The notes beneath the pieces are model-generated. The model made no database searches. It was not told the origin of the DNA and saw nothing but the letters and a program-made list of their open reading frames with translations. The position numbers and the translations under genes are program-made. A stretch of 64,000 nucleotides of DNA from Tetrahymena elliotti 4EA (lineage: Eukaryota; Ciliophora; Oligohymenophorea; Hymenostomatida; Tetrahymenidae). This document shows positions 1 to 12,641 of the stretch, in pieces. Each line of letters begins with the position of its first letter. Position 1 is the stretch's first letter. The stretch covers positions 142,539 to 206,538 of the forward strand of contig JH720318.1 in the NCBI GenBank assembly GCA_000231825.2. Reading direction: 5' to 3'.

Positions 1-3000
1 TCTAAATATGGAATGTAGTTGGAAGGTACTCAAAAACATTCTTATTTGTCAAATTATAATATTGTCTCATATTGTAAAAAAGAGCTTTCTTGTTAGCAAG
101 ATGAAAATTATACTCCATATGGTTATGCATTTTTTGTTTCATAGGATTTTTAAATATTTTTACTTAACTCCCAGCTTCGTTTCTTATTTTTTCATATTCT
201 TTTTCTATTCCATTTGGATATTCTTCTTTAGTAAAAATAGGGATAACATCTGCATTTTGTTTCTTTTTTCTTGAAATCTTAGTAAAGTTGATCAATAATT
301 AAAGATCTTTTTCATTTACTAAACCATTTATTTTCCCAAATGGATCATTTTTATTAAAATCTTAATTATTTCTCATCCCATTTGTTGGGCTGGAATTTCC
401 TAAATTCTATTTCTTATTGTTTGATTTAAGAATGAAATCATTTAAATTCTTGGTTGGTGAAGCATCATTATAACCCATTCTTTAATTGTTATTATTGTTG
501 TTGATACATGTATCTAATTGAAATGGTTCTTTTTCTTTGTTTTCATCATCTTTTAAAATTTTTTGATCATTACTGCTTTCTTAATCCCCTACCTAATTTT
601 ATATGTCTTATTAAATACAAGAACTATCAGCTCCTCCTACCTATTTTTGCTGATCTAGCTCAATTTATGATGAGGATTTTGAATCCAACTAAATTTTTAC
701 TGAAGAATTCTATTCTTAATCATCATCTTTTCCAGAATTTAAACATAATTCTGATCTCGTCTTAATGGTTTTATAGAATAGTGGCTTACGCCATTATGTC
801 CATAAAAAGTTTATATTTTCATAATCTTCACTTTACTCAGATAGAGACCACCACCATCTTATTTAAAAAAATAAAGTTTAATTCATTTTAATCTTTAAAT
901 GAAAAAATTAATCATCCACCTTAAAGTCAGGATTTAAATCAATAAAGCTTTTTTGGGGTTTCATGAAAAATTAAGTAGAAAAGAAAAACTCTATGGAATA
1001 AATATGAATTGAAGGATTTTATATAAGAAAGTTGGTATTAACTTTCAATATATAAGAAAATTGGTATTAACTTTCAATAGAATGATAATTTTTTAAAAAG
1101 AATTTTAATCAATTTTATAGATTTTAAGCGTAGAGTATTAAAATTAATTGAAATTTTTACCTATTTTTTAAAGCAGCTCTAATCAATACTCCATTGTTTC
1201 CTTTAGTGATATAGGCTTTATATTGTTTGACTCCATTTACTGGGATTGGTTGCATGGTCATATTGTTAGAAAAATTAATAATTCTTTGAAAATCTAAAAA
1301 TATTTTGATTTTTAATTCTATCAAAGCATCTTTATCCATTTTTAGAAGTTTTTCTTTTTACTACTGAGACATTAAAGCATTTGAGTTAGAATTTGAAGAA
1401 ATTTTCTACTTTGAATTTGCAGTTTAAACAATTCCTGAATACCTTTTATTTGCTTCAGATTTTTAAGTTGGATTAGCATTGATAATTTTCCTATTAGTTT
1501 TTTTATTATTTTCTTAGTTTGTGACTTGTTATGAAGCATTATCATCAATTTGAATATTTTCTTCACAAATTTGAGGTAGATTATTTTATTCTGTGATTTA
1601 AGTTGCATTAAGTTGAGACTTATTCACTTTACTACCAATTATTTCTTTTCTTTATATTTGAAGAGGAAATTAATTTATAGAAAGAGCTTTCTGATTATCA
1701 TAATCAATGCTACTTTATTCAAATTCTCTTGATTAGCTGTTTGAATTCTATCTTTAGTTTCTAATCAATCTTTATTAGATCTAACTGTTTCTTATATCTT
1801 AATACTATTCAACATCATATTCAATATTCTAAATTATTGATTAACCATTATTGGTAAATGAGGCCTTCAGCTTATCTTCACCGTCATACATTTTATAAGG
1901 ATAATTACTGTTCTAATCAAACTTGTATGCATTTGACTTAGGATTATTATTAGTTATACTCACACTTTAATTTGATTTTTATCCTTACATATAGAATTAT
2001 TTTCCCTTTTTTAGGTTTTCATTATTTTATAAGTTACTATTATACAATTAAGAATCATCATACTATTCTATATAAACTTACTGCTTCTATTTATGATTAT
2101 CTGAATTATCAATCACAACCCTAGGCTTATTTTTAAGGGAAAGCACCTTCTGAGCAGATATATCTAAGTTCTTTTTCACTGTAAAAAAAATGTTATTTTA
2201 ATGATATTATTAGAATAAATAATTTACTTCTTTCTAGTAGGTCTTCTGATGTTAAATTCATTTCTGTTAAATTCTATTCAGCTCTGTTATTTTTTGTATC
2301 AAAAATCGTTTTTTAGTTATATGGGTGTGAAACTTCTTTAATTACTTTTTGTTTGTGGTTACACACTTACCTGCTAATATAATCATTAGTAGCTAATGTT
2401 TAGAAATTATTGTCTGATTTTTCAATCTGTTAAATTTCTGGTGTAGCATTTTATTAAGATTTTTAATTGCTATTAGTTTTGTTGAAATTTGTGCTATTTA
2501 TAAGAACTTATGGAGGGCACTAGCTGAAATCAATGACTGTTGTTTAGTTTTACTACTCAATTAAGTATTATTTTATAGGATCATCTTAGGACTGCTGAGC
2601 AGAAACTTTATTTTGTAAAATTTATAGTTTTTAAAGTCTGTTTGGATTACTGTTTTATTGTGGTACTCTGTAGATAACTTCATTTTATTATAGAACTTAC
2701 TACTTCTTCTTTTTAGTATTCCCATAATCTAGCTATTAATTTGTCACATTTTCTTAATTTTTAATCAACGGATAAGTTGGTGGAAGTTGATTTTAAGGAG
2801 CATTACTAAAATTTAAGTTTAAATTAACTAAATTGACAGCTGGTTATTTTGGTGGTAATTATTATTATAATCCAATCTTTTTTACTTAAGAAGAGGGCTT
2901 GGTAAAACTTTTTTTAGACACTTAAATATTTTATTAGCTGATATAATTGCTAGAATATTCACCTATTGTTAATTTTTGAAAAAATATGTTATAAATATTA

Positions 3001-3457
3001 AATTAAATCATATTTATCATTTATTTTCATATCATCTAATATGATAAATGCACGCTTTTTGTTACAAAAAGGTTGAAAAATTATTAATTAATAAATATAA
3101 ATTTCTAATATTAAGATATAGAGTATGCATCTTAAGTTGAATTAGATAAGCAACATTTAATATTTACCTTAGTGTTCATAGTTAATAGTCGAAGCATGAT
3201 TTAGTCTCTTACTAGAATTCTTTCCTATTAATTATTTTACAAAGTAGAATTTTAACTAATTAGACATGATTTATGGAAGTAAAGCCAATACCTGTTTCAT
3301 TAGCTTAAGGATTGATGTAATCTTCCTGATAATTATCTTACTGCAAAAAGGAACCTCTTCCTGAATTGATTTAGATATCAAACCCTTAACCCTTTTGATT
3401 CTATGAGTAATTTATATTTCTGTAGCTAGATATAGTGTTTGTTTTTGGTTTTATCAT
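1..3457 (-). CDS. TTLL: Tubulin-tyrosine-ligase-like (TTLL) family protein, 3' part cut off by the window edge
   Basis: Read with TAA/TAG as Gln. I infer five exons, 3457-3292, 3224-3168, 2962-2228, 2178-1161 and 857-1, and codon phases agree at every junction. The first ~600 residues are Gln/Asn/Ser-rich and disordered. Recognition rests on exon 4/5: KGNNGVLIRAALKNR is followed across the intron by WWW, then NINFLWTQWRK, and further on ANKKALFYNMRQYY and FEYLPTTFHI. These are the motifs that open the TTL domain in ciliate TTLL proteins. The family ligates amino acids (Tyr, Glu or Gly) to tubulin tails using an ATP-grasp fold. The ATP-binding and catalytic part lies off the left edge, so substrate type (glutamylase versus glycylase) cannot be judged. 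The start is the first Met before the low-complexity region. The family call is firm; exon 1-2 boundaries are less so. Confidence 0.8.
858..1160 (-). other. Intron 4 of the TTLL gene, carrying a 29-bp tandem duplication
   Basis: The donor GTAAAAATTT lies just after AAAAATAG, and the acceptor AAATAAG lies just before ATGGTGGTGG. Removing it joins ALKN-R to WWW in frame and restores the TTLL motif. Part of it is itself open under the ciliate code (from an ATG at ~972), so a gene finder could wrongly start a second gene here. Inside, at 1021-1049 and 1050-1078, a 29-bp unit (ATATAAGAAAGTTGG...) is present twice in tandem with one mismatch. Confidence 0.7.
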
Positions 3458-4021
3458 ACTTCTTGAAATCAATTTCTTTTTTAAAACTTTTAATTTTTTA
3501 GATTTTAAACAAGCTTATTATCTAAAAAAAAAAAAAAAATTTAATTTACAAATAAAAAAACACACTTGAAATTGGGGGTTTAGTATTATTTTTTTTTCAA
3601 AATTTGTGATTATATTATAAATAAATGTTCAAAAGCAGGTTAAATTTTGGATTCATTTTTTAAAATATTTTAATTAATATGAAATATTCAGATGGCTAAG
3701 TATTTAACCAAGCAGCAAATGATGCTTTTTTTTGTTATTTTCTAAGGCCATTTAAATATTACTCTAACTTTTTAGATTATCAGTTCAATTTTAAAAAAGC
3801 TTTTAACTGAATTAGGTTATTTTTGCCAATTAAATTGTTAAAAAAGAGCATTTAGATAACTATAACCGAACTTTAAATTTATTAAAAAAGAGCATTAAAT
3901 TTATTTATTAATTTTTATTTATATTTTTTTAAAGATAGATTAATTTTGAAAGCATTTTATTACTTTATTTGAAATTATTTTATTAAGAGAAATGCATACA
4001 ATAATACAAATAAAAATGCAA
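3458..4021. other. Spacer upstream of the TTLL gene
   Basis: About 560 bp of AT-rich DNA between the TTLL start and the stop of the next minus-strand gene. It holds a run of 15 A at ~3525 and short repeats around aaaaaagagcatt (3840-3895). I see no gene. It presumably contains the TTLL promoter, but no motif can be named. Confidence 0.5.
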
Positions 4022-5155
4022 TCATTTTCTAACATGAGAATAATCATGGAATGTTTTGAGAAACTAATTATTAAGTCTAAAGGTAGATTTAGGATCATTA
4101 GGGTTTGATTTAGATTAGTAAACACAACCAAAGCCATCTGTTGTCTTTTCAGTCCAATAAGTAATAGGTTGTTAAGTTAAATAGCTTTCAGCTTAAGGTA
4201 TTTAGTTTTTCAGCTCCTCATCAGTCAAAAATGGTTATCTGAAATAATAAATTTGAAAATTAAATTAAAAGTAAATACAATAAACATTATATTTACCTTT
4301 CCAAAAATCCATGATCTACCAAAATATCTTCATCTCTGTTATCTGGAGTGATTGGTTATCCATTTTGAGTTCTCATTACTCTTCTTCCTACTGTACATCC
4401 TGCCATGGCATGTTCCTATAAATAAAGCATTATTAGCCATGATATTAATAACAATTTTTTTAATTTACTTTAGGTCCAAACTCTGTTTAGGTAGTAGTTT
4501 AGAAGTAACGAATATTTCTTTATACTTCCTTTTACTTTTCAATTTCATTCAATTCTTATTTAATGTGGTTAATCATCTTTTTTTATTTTGAAATTATAAA
4601 GATTAATTGATACTAGTTATCAAAAAGTTAAACTGTTTTTTATATTTATTTATTGAATATTTCTTAAACTTAATTACCTATTATTGAGTTCTTAGATGGA
4701 CAGGACCATTTCTGGATAATTAATCTGCTTTGTTAAATCCTGCATAATTTAATTTAAATTTATTTTCTTTATCAAAAATAATATTTAATAAATTAGTTAC
4801 CTTTTCCATATTCGCTGTTAGTTGTGTTAGGTATATGATTGAATTTTAAGCCCATAGTTCTTTCGTTTGTATCATTAGCTTATTCTACTTATGGGGTTTC
4901 TTTATATAATGTTTATGCACCTGTTTAAGAAATTGTTGACTTAAGCTTTGCATAATTGTGAGCAGATCTACCAATACCTGTAACGTCTCTTAATTCTCTT
5001 TCTTCCCACCAATTTCCAATTAATGTTCCTAAATAATTCAAAAATATTTTGAATAATTTCTGATAAAAAATATATTTGAGTGTTAAAAAGAGCATACCTT
5101 ATCCCTTTTGGAGTTATTTATTATATGATTCAAGTGTTGTTTAGTTTAATTCCAT
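4022..5155 (-). CDS. Conserved-looking 263-residue protein, six exons, function not assigned
   Basis: Exons are 5155-5098, 5028-4801, 4739-4678, 4576-4469, 4415-4297 and 4238-4022. They total 792 nt, divisible by three, with matching phases at all five junctions and a TGA after SHVRK. The protein begins MELNQTTLES and contains GTLIGNWWEERELRD, GIGRSAHNY, a short charged helix (KQELNEIEKQKEVQ), the motif TEFGPKEHAMAGCTVGRR, and ends FHDYSHVRK. It has no signal peptide or membrane segment. The many small motifs with Trp, Tyr, Gly and Pro and the lack of a compact catalytic signature resemble small axonemal or microtubule-associated proteins, but I do not recognise a family. The neighbouring TTLL gene is a weak hint towards cilia. 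The gene model is strong; the function is open. Confidence 0.75.
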
Positions 5156-5702
5156 TATGCTATTTGTTTTTCAAAATATTTTATAAAATCGATTATATTA
5201 GTTTTATAATTAGTTTGTCTTGTTTTCTGCTAGAAAGTAACTTTGATTTCACTATTTTTTGTATATTAATAATTAATTAGTTCTGATTTTAATATTATTT
5301 TTTTTTCGTTTTATTTTCCATACTTTAAATGGTTATGAGAAAAGCAAATTTCTTCAGTGCATCATGCATTCATTCACATATATGTGTAAATGAATGTATT
5401 TATAAATGAGAGAGATTATTTTGAAAATAAAATGAAAAATAGATAAAAAATAATTAAAAAACAATCACTTTTTTCATTGAATATTTGCATGATAATTATT
5501 AGATGCTGATTGTGACACTCGAAACTAATAATTACTTATTATATTGATATCTTAAATTAAAATACAAACTAATACTATCTTTTAAAGATTTATTTGTTAA
5601 ATAAAAAATATATAAACTGCTCTAACTTTCTATCTTTAACACATATTTATTAAGACAAGGATTTGTATTGAGCAAATTCTTCCTACATCCTTAGCCAATT
5701 AG
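5156..5702. other. Divergent intergenic region
   Basis: About 550 bp between two genes transcribed away from each other (4022-5155 minus and 5703-8027 plus), so it should hold both promoters. It is AT-rich with an imperfect palindromic stretch around 5355-5400 (attcattcacatatatgtgtaaatgaatg). No other structure is visible. Confidence 0.5.
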
Positions 5703-8027
5703 ATGAGAAATAGCCACCATTATATTTCCTCTCCTGGAAAAAAAATAGAGGAGTAGCTATAGAACCCAAAAAATTATTTAGCTGTAAGACCATTATAAGT
5801 TGAATATGATCATGGTAATTATAATGACAGCAATATTGAAATTAAAAAATAAATATTAAAAAAGAGAGATTTAAGAATATAAAGCATGAATTCAAAATAA
5901 TGGATAAAAATAGTAATGGGTTTCTGTCTCAAGAAGAGATTTTAAACTACTTAAAGTATGAAAAGTAAGTAAGACAGATAAATATGAAAGTTATTTAAGA
6001 ATTATTTGACAGCATGGATACTAATTCAGATGGTAGAGTATCTTTGTAACTAAAAATTTGTATTAATTTATTTATAAATAACCTCATTTTTTTTCATTTA
6101 ATGACATTTATTTTCTATTTATTAAACATAAATATTTCCTCAAAATAATTATTAAGTAAGTTACTGACTAAGTTAATGTCATTTATATTATTTATAAAGA
6201 GAAGAATTTGCTCATAACTACATATGCAGAGAGTCAGAGTTAAAAAGAGAAATCAAATTGTATGAAGAATAAATTAACAACTTAGAAGATGAAAAGAGCT
6301 TTATCATCTCAGTTATTAATAATGTAAATAAAGCTGCTTGGCTTCTTTCTTTTTTAGAAGAAATCTTTTTAAATTTATTTTGGACAAATAAGAATATTAG
6401 ATTTTTTGAACTTTGATTTTTAAAATTTATTAACGTTAAAAAAGAGATACAGAATAAACCTGAGATATTTGAAGATAAGTTTAGAATAAGCCAACCTTTC
6501 ATCATTTAAAATATATCAAAAACTATATGAGACAGAATCATTTAGTGTGAAGGCTATTGTTTTTTGTGATAAAGTGAGAGTGGATTAAATGAACGAAATT
6601 TCTACTAAACTATGTAATTAATTAATTTATTTAAAGAAAGAAATTCAAGATTAAATTAAATTATGTTTAGGTTAAAATATTACTTTTCCAGCATGGCACG
6701 AAACAATCCAATTTGAAATAGATAATTTGTTATAAGATAATGGTATTAAAATTAAATAAATTCATTTTGTTTTTAATCTTTTTTAACTTAAATAGAAATA
6801 GTCTAAGTTTAAATAAAATTTGTAAAGTAAACTCATGAAAATGAGCGCAGGATATCTAATGACTCAAACTAAATATAGTTTGCTGAATCAATAATTAAGA
6901 TAACTAATCTGAGCTAAGAATACCATGAAGATTCATGGATAGATGTTGTAGATGCTAAAGATAAAAATATAAAAATAGGTGTTGTTCATATAAAAGTAGA
7001 TTACATACCAAATGAAGTAAATAATTTAGAAGTAGATTGTCATTTAAATTAAAAATAAATTTTATTTGAAAGTTTGAATATAGAAAAAATAGATTGGATG
7101 AAATTGAATCTGAGTTGAAAGATTTGTAGGAATAAAAGTAATTTAAAGAAATGGAATAAGAATATTTAAAAAGGCTATTTGGTACAATTCAACATAGCAC
7201 TTAACAAATTCGTAAAAGAAGCTAAATTGATGAAGATGATAAATCTGATTAAGATTTTTTTAGTACATTTGCATTTACAAATTATAAACAGAGTGCAATA
7301 AGTGAATTTGATGTAATTTATTCTTTGTTTTTGCAAGAAAAATAAAAAAGCTTTCTTATTCATTTTGTTAATATATTTTAATGTTTAATTCTATAGTTTC
7401 ATGAGGCATTTAAGTTAAGAGATTACGGTGTTTATGTATTGGTAGCCTTTAACATAATTTTATGTTTATTGGAAAGATGTGATTTCTTGGGATTAATTAT
7501 TTTATTAAGAGTTCTTCCTTTTATCAGAAAAAACTGGAGTGACAAAGAAATATATTTTTTTGTTTATATGATATCACTTTCAGCTCTATTTGATTTATTT
7601 TAGTAAATTAATCTCCATTTAAAGATAATAATTAATTTTACTAAATAAAATTTAGCTTAATATTTCTTAAAGATGGATTATCAGAGATAGATTACTTAGG
7701 CAGATATGCAATTAATCTACTTGGGTGGATTATATCATTGGTATATTTTATTTTAAAGGTATTTAATTTCCTTCATATTCTATTTTATATAAAAATATTT
7801 TTATTTAAAATAATAAGTGCTCATTTGCATCATATTTTGTAAAAATATAAAATATAAATTTAAGTGTAATATTTAGTAGGAATTATGAATAATAATAAGA
7901 CGATAACTCAGTTAATTTTTAACAAAACAGTAACAATAACAATAATAATATAAATTTACTTAATGGCAGTTAATATAAAAGTTAGCTATAAATGCCAGAC
8001 AATACTTAAATGAGAATATAGCTTTGA
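5703..8027 (+). CDS. EF-hand pair plus C2-like domain with C-terminal membrane segments
   Basis: The start ATG at 5703 opens MRNSHHYIS. A 50-bp intron (5815-5864) joins it to two canonical EF-hand loops, DKNSNGFLSQEE and DTNSDGRVSLEE, the second completed across intron 6046-6199. Both have Asp/Asn at positions 1, 3 and 5, Gly at 6 and Glu at 12, so both should bind calcium. After a helical linker (ELKREIKLYEEQ) and intron 6324-6357 comes a C2-like stretch: ITFPAWHETIQFEIDN, then (after intron 6743-6795) VQVQIKF and GVVHIKVDY. A charged coiled-coil segment follows, then several hydrophobic helices (VYVLVAFNIILCLL, EIYFFVYMISLSALF, NLLGWIISLVYFILK) and an Asn/Gln-rich tail ending at TGA 8025. 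The frame around 7080-7115 does not join cleanly; a missed intron or indel is likely there. Probable role: calcium-dependent membrane protein; exact function unknown. Confidence 0.6.
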
Positions 8028-8792
8028 TTGAAAATAAATAACCTATTAATTGGAAAAATATTAATTAAAAAATAATTAAGAACAAACAAGCAAATTTTAC
8101 CTCTAAAAATAAATACTACTAAAGAATAATTTCATTCATACTATTTATAAATCTAATTAAATATCTACCTTATTTATTCTAACTACATTCAATGTAATAA
8201 ATATTATCTAAAAAAATAAAAAAAAGATCAAACTTATTAATTTCAAATTCTTTTTGTTTAACTTCAAATATTATTTATTTAAATAGATTAGAATAAACAA
8301 GTAAATTAATTTGAAAAAATATCTACTTATTTAATTATGAATAATATCACTAGATGTAAATAGTTCCAAACAAAATAACACAGCAAATTTTTTATATTAC
8401 TCAAAACTTTTTTTTATAATCATCAAAAATATTTTTTAAAATGAGCAATAATAAGCAAATAACTATATTTTAAATATATTTTTTATCAATCAATAAATTT
8501 ACTTATTTCACTTATTTCATATTATTAATCTATTCAAATATTTTTCTTATCTATTCTTAATGAATTTTATTTAAATGCAGAACAAAAAATGAGAATATAA
8601 ATTCAAATCTAATAATAAAAATAAATTCAAACTAAATATATTATTTTTGAGTATGATTTAAAAATTGTAAGAACTTTAATTAGATTTATTCTTATTATTA
8701 AAATGCAACAAAATGAGTAAATAGCATCTGATAAAAGATAATCCTAATTAATATTTTATATTTATTTGAATTGAATATTATTTTTATATCGA
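8028..8792. other. Convergent intergenic region
   Basis: About 765 bp between the 3' ends of the EF-hand gene and the acyltransferase gene. It is almost pure A/T with no long frame and no repeat that stands out. Confidence 0.5.
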
Positions 8793-11309
8793 TCAAATAC
8801 CAATATCTTCTAATACACTAAATATTCTTTGCATTAATTCTGTTGAAGATATTCTCTTAATAGTGCTATCTATTCTTTGGTGAATATCTCCTTTTTGCTT
8901 GATAGGGTGTAACTTCTTTTCTGTTAATATTTTATTCTCATCCAAATTTTTGAAAACTTCTTTGCCATATTCATTGACATATTCTCTAAGCTATTTTTTT
9001 ACATTTGAAAAATTAAAATTAATCTAAATTTTGATAATTTGTTTTTATATTACTTAAACCTATATATTGCTTCTAATTGCTTTCAAAGTTAAGTATTGCT
9101 ATTCATTAAAGATACAATTGAATTTTCCTGCTAAATTTTTTGAATGCATCCATAATCTATCAGTAGAGAGAATCATAACTAATAAAAGAGAGATTTAAGT
9201 TAAATTTTAACATTATAATTATATTACGATAATTGTAAGCTGGGTATATGACACAGAATATGGAAGTGTAGAGTATTCTTTGACCATACATACTTGAAAT
9301 AAAGAATGGCCCAATTAAAAAGAATAGAAAAGCAAGTATGAAGAATTAGATAGGTAGTATGACAATAGCTAACATTAACTTATAACTTGCAACGACATCT
9401 TTACCAAGAATTTTAACTTTTGATTCTCTTTGGCACTATGATAATATTTATAAAATTTAAGTTTACATTTTATTGCAATTTATTACCTTTATTCTTTCTT
9501 TCTCAGAGAGGTGATTAAGGAGTAAACCAAAAGGACCGTTTATAAGAATACCAGGTAGAGAGATAATAAGATGGAATAAAACAGTAAAAATAGAGTAGAT
9601 AAAAATCATCAAATTTTTTCCAAAGTCTTTTTCATAATTTCTTAGTTGATAATCTTCAATTGAAGTAATCTTAATCAAAGATCTATATTCTCTGATCTTG
9701 TTAAATAGCGATTTTATTTGAGGTTTTTCTTACATTTGTAGAAAGCCTTTAGCGAATCTATTAATTTTTAAAATTTTCAATCAATCAATAAATATGCTAT
9801 TAATATGTACTTACCTTCTATTTAATTCTAATTCTTCCTTAGGACTGATCTTAACATTTTCAGGTAAATAAATCTTTCTTGCCATATAAACAGCCATCAA
9901 TTCTTTGTAAGAAGGAACACTTGTTGTAACATCTCTAAGTCTCTTTATAAAAATAATTTATTTTAAAATATCTATGCTTCAATACAAAAGAATTACATAT
10001 TCAATTTCATGAAGAAGTTCACTGATGGCTTCTCTTTTACTTTTTTTGTAAGTTTCAGCAGCTTCCATAGGAATCTTATAAGGTTATCCAAACTCCATAA
10101 TAACTTTTGATCTAAACTTATCACAAGCATAGTAGTTTAAACCACAACATACTATATTAACTTAAATATTATGCTAAGCCATAGCACCTAAAGCCATAAT
10201 GCATACACCTGCCTTTAAGGGAAGAAAATCTATTATTTATTTATTCATTTAAGAGTTAAATTTATTTATTTTTGTTACCTGTTCTATCATGAGAGCCACC
10301 TTCTGGGAAAATACCAATACAATCATTATTTTTTAGAGCTTCCCATACATGGCTGTAAAGTTCATGTTAGTCAATTTTAGGAACTATCTTATAAGGATAA
10401 GAAAATTCACTGTCTTCTACATCTTCTTCTTGCTTAACTTTTAGTTCTGTATCTGATACTACTGTACCTACTATAAATTCTCCTTAAACCTATTTATTTC
10501 AATTTTGTATTAAATAAATCTTTGCTAAATTATAACCTATTTTAATTTACTTTCTATACTAATATAGTATATCCAATTTAAACTTCTTTAGTAAATTCAG
10601 TACCTTCTCCCTAAATTTTTTTGAAAAATTAGCTTTTCTTAACAAATTTAAATCAAAATATACCTTCATAATTCCATTTTTTAATGAAACAATTTTGCCT
10701 TTTCCTGCCTTAGCTAAATCTTAAGCTCTTTCAACAGGAATACCACCAAGGGCTCTACTAAATTAGCCAATAACTGGTCTTCTTGTTGATTTTGCAGCAA
10801 TAATAAACTTAACTGGTCTATTCATTCTAGAACTAATCAACTATAAATTGACATACTTAATAATAAAAACTACAATATAATCAATTTTACTAAAGCATCA
10901 ACAAATTAGTTGTTGTGATTACTGCAGATAATAACAGGCTAGTCCTATTTAAATCAAATTTAATTTTAATTTTCTTCATTTAAAAAATAATGAATATCAT
11001 TACTTTTGGAACATTCTCTAAACCTATAATTTCAATTGTCTTGAAGAAAGTGCTTGTGAAAGCTCTAATTTATAACAAAATAGAAATCGTTAATGGATAT
11101 TTTGCACAAAGTTTCTAAAAATGATAATTTTATAATGAATATTCTAATGATAACAATCAAATATGGTCAAAAGAATTTAATTTCTGATTCTCTTTTGAAA
11201 CAAAATTGAGCTTCATCATCTTCTGCACAATAAAATATGTCATTTAAAACTAAGATATTTACCCTCCTAAACCTTTAGAAACTACGTTATATACAAAGTG
11301 ATTAACCAT
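8793..11309 (-). CDS. SCT1: Glycerol-3-phosphate / dihydroxyacetone-phosphate acyltransferase, Sct1/Gpt2 type
   Basis: This enzyme performs the first acylation of glycerol phosphate in phospholipid and triacylglycerol synthesis, at the ER membrane. The start MVNHFVYNVVSKGLGG is at 11309, and exons are separated by AT-rich introns. Acyltransferase motifs occur in order: SNHNNQFVDAL (catalytic His and Asp, ~10880-10930), ALGGIPVERA (~10735-10765), IGIFPEGGSHDRT (~10275-10325), then GLNYYACDKFRSKV and VIMEFGYPYKIP. FPEGGSHDRT and the later KILGKDVVASYKLM segment distinguish the fungal-type Sct1/Gpt2 group from other PlsC proteins. The C-terminal half has hydrophobic segments (NLMIFIYSIFTVLFHL, LIISLPGILING, ILAFLFFLIGPFF), as expected for this family. 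It ends FSVLEDIGI then TGA (8793-8795). Family call strong; individual intron borders not all fixed. Confidence 0.88.
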
Positions 11310-12641
11310 CTTAAATTCAGCTATTTTTTTATTTCAGCAGATTTGTATTAAGTTTTTTATTAATTAATTATAAATTATATAAAATTGTAGGCTCATATAC
11401 TGATGGCACATACAATTAGAATTACTTTCTTATTCTTAATATAAATATTACGTAATACTATATATCCTTTATTTTACTTAAAACTTTAATGTCCTCAATA
11501 TCTATTTCTCTCATTCATTTATTCATTTAATAGATCATCATATCTTAAAATCCCTTCTTCAAAGATGCAATAAAATTATAAACATTTATAAACTATGCTT
11601 AAAATTTTCATATATTAGTTCTATCAAATGATGTTCTAAGCGTAATAAATTTCTCCATCATACAACCACTTACATCATACTTTTTAAAAGTTGAATAATC
11701 TTAAATATTTAATTAATTCAAAGTAATTTAGTATTGTATTCTTTTTTTTAATTGATAATTAAATGCGTGTCAATTAAGCTGCATCAATGTCTTCTTCAAT
11801 AAACACAGCATAGAATTTATATCATTTTTAAACTACTTTACAGCTTAATTATTTACTTATACAAGATAAAATGAAAGTATTAACATATTATTTAGTTTTA
11901 TTAATTTTAGGTGTAATTTAAAAAAAAAAAAATTTAATTATTCATTGAACATTTATTTCAATTATTGTGCATTCTTGAAAATAAATTATGAAAAATAAGC
12001 CTTCCTTTATTTATTTTTTAAGTGATTTTACTATTTTTTTTAAATAATCACAAGTTTAACATTTTTATTAAATTATTAATTAAATATTTCAGCAAATTAT
12101 TTTTAAATTTCACAAAACAAACATTATCAATTAATAATTTTTTCTAAAGAAAAATATAATTTCTAGGTCTTATAAAATGAACAAATGAATCTGTATCCTT
12201 AAATTCTAATTCAGATATTCTTCAGTAAGTAACATTTATTTAATTAATCAAACTATGAAGATAAACACAAAAGAAATAATTCATAAGAAATTTTTAGCTT
12301 CTAGGTAATAAAAAATAAAATAAATTTCATAGTTTTATTAATATTGAAATTTAAAGCGATAAAAATATTCATTATTGATGACTAAAATATTACCATAAAA
12401 TAGAATAGAAGAAAAATATTAAAAGTAGGAGAGAGGTAAATACAAATAAATTGATTATATTAAATTTAGAAGTATGAATATTATTTTCTAATAGAATACA
12501 GATTTAATATGAAAGATTAATAACAGATTTTTTCTATATTTATAATTGTTAATTAATAATAATATTTAAATTTAATTCATTTTATATACATTTTATAAAT
12601 TTAATTAATTGATTTCATTTTGAAAAGCTAATTTCTGCTTT
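11310..12641. other. Long AT-rich spacer upstream of the acyltransferase gene
   Basis: About 1.3 kb between the acyltransferase start and the stop of the CCDC61 gene, both on the minus strand. A/T homopolymers and short frames only; no gene supported. It should include the acyltransferase promoter. Confidence 0.5.

Noticed and set aside
940..1000. Start codon of a separate minus-strand gene (MKPQKSFIDLNPDFK) upstream of the WWW motif
   Set aside because: The frame runs into the next exon without a stop, but splicing from 1160 to 858 restores the TTLL motif KNR-WWW exactly; the open stretch is intron.
3525..3540. Poly(A) run as trace of a retroposed gene
   Set aside because: No target-site duplication or adjacent processed copy is visible; homopolymers are frequent in this A/T-rich DNA.
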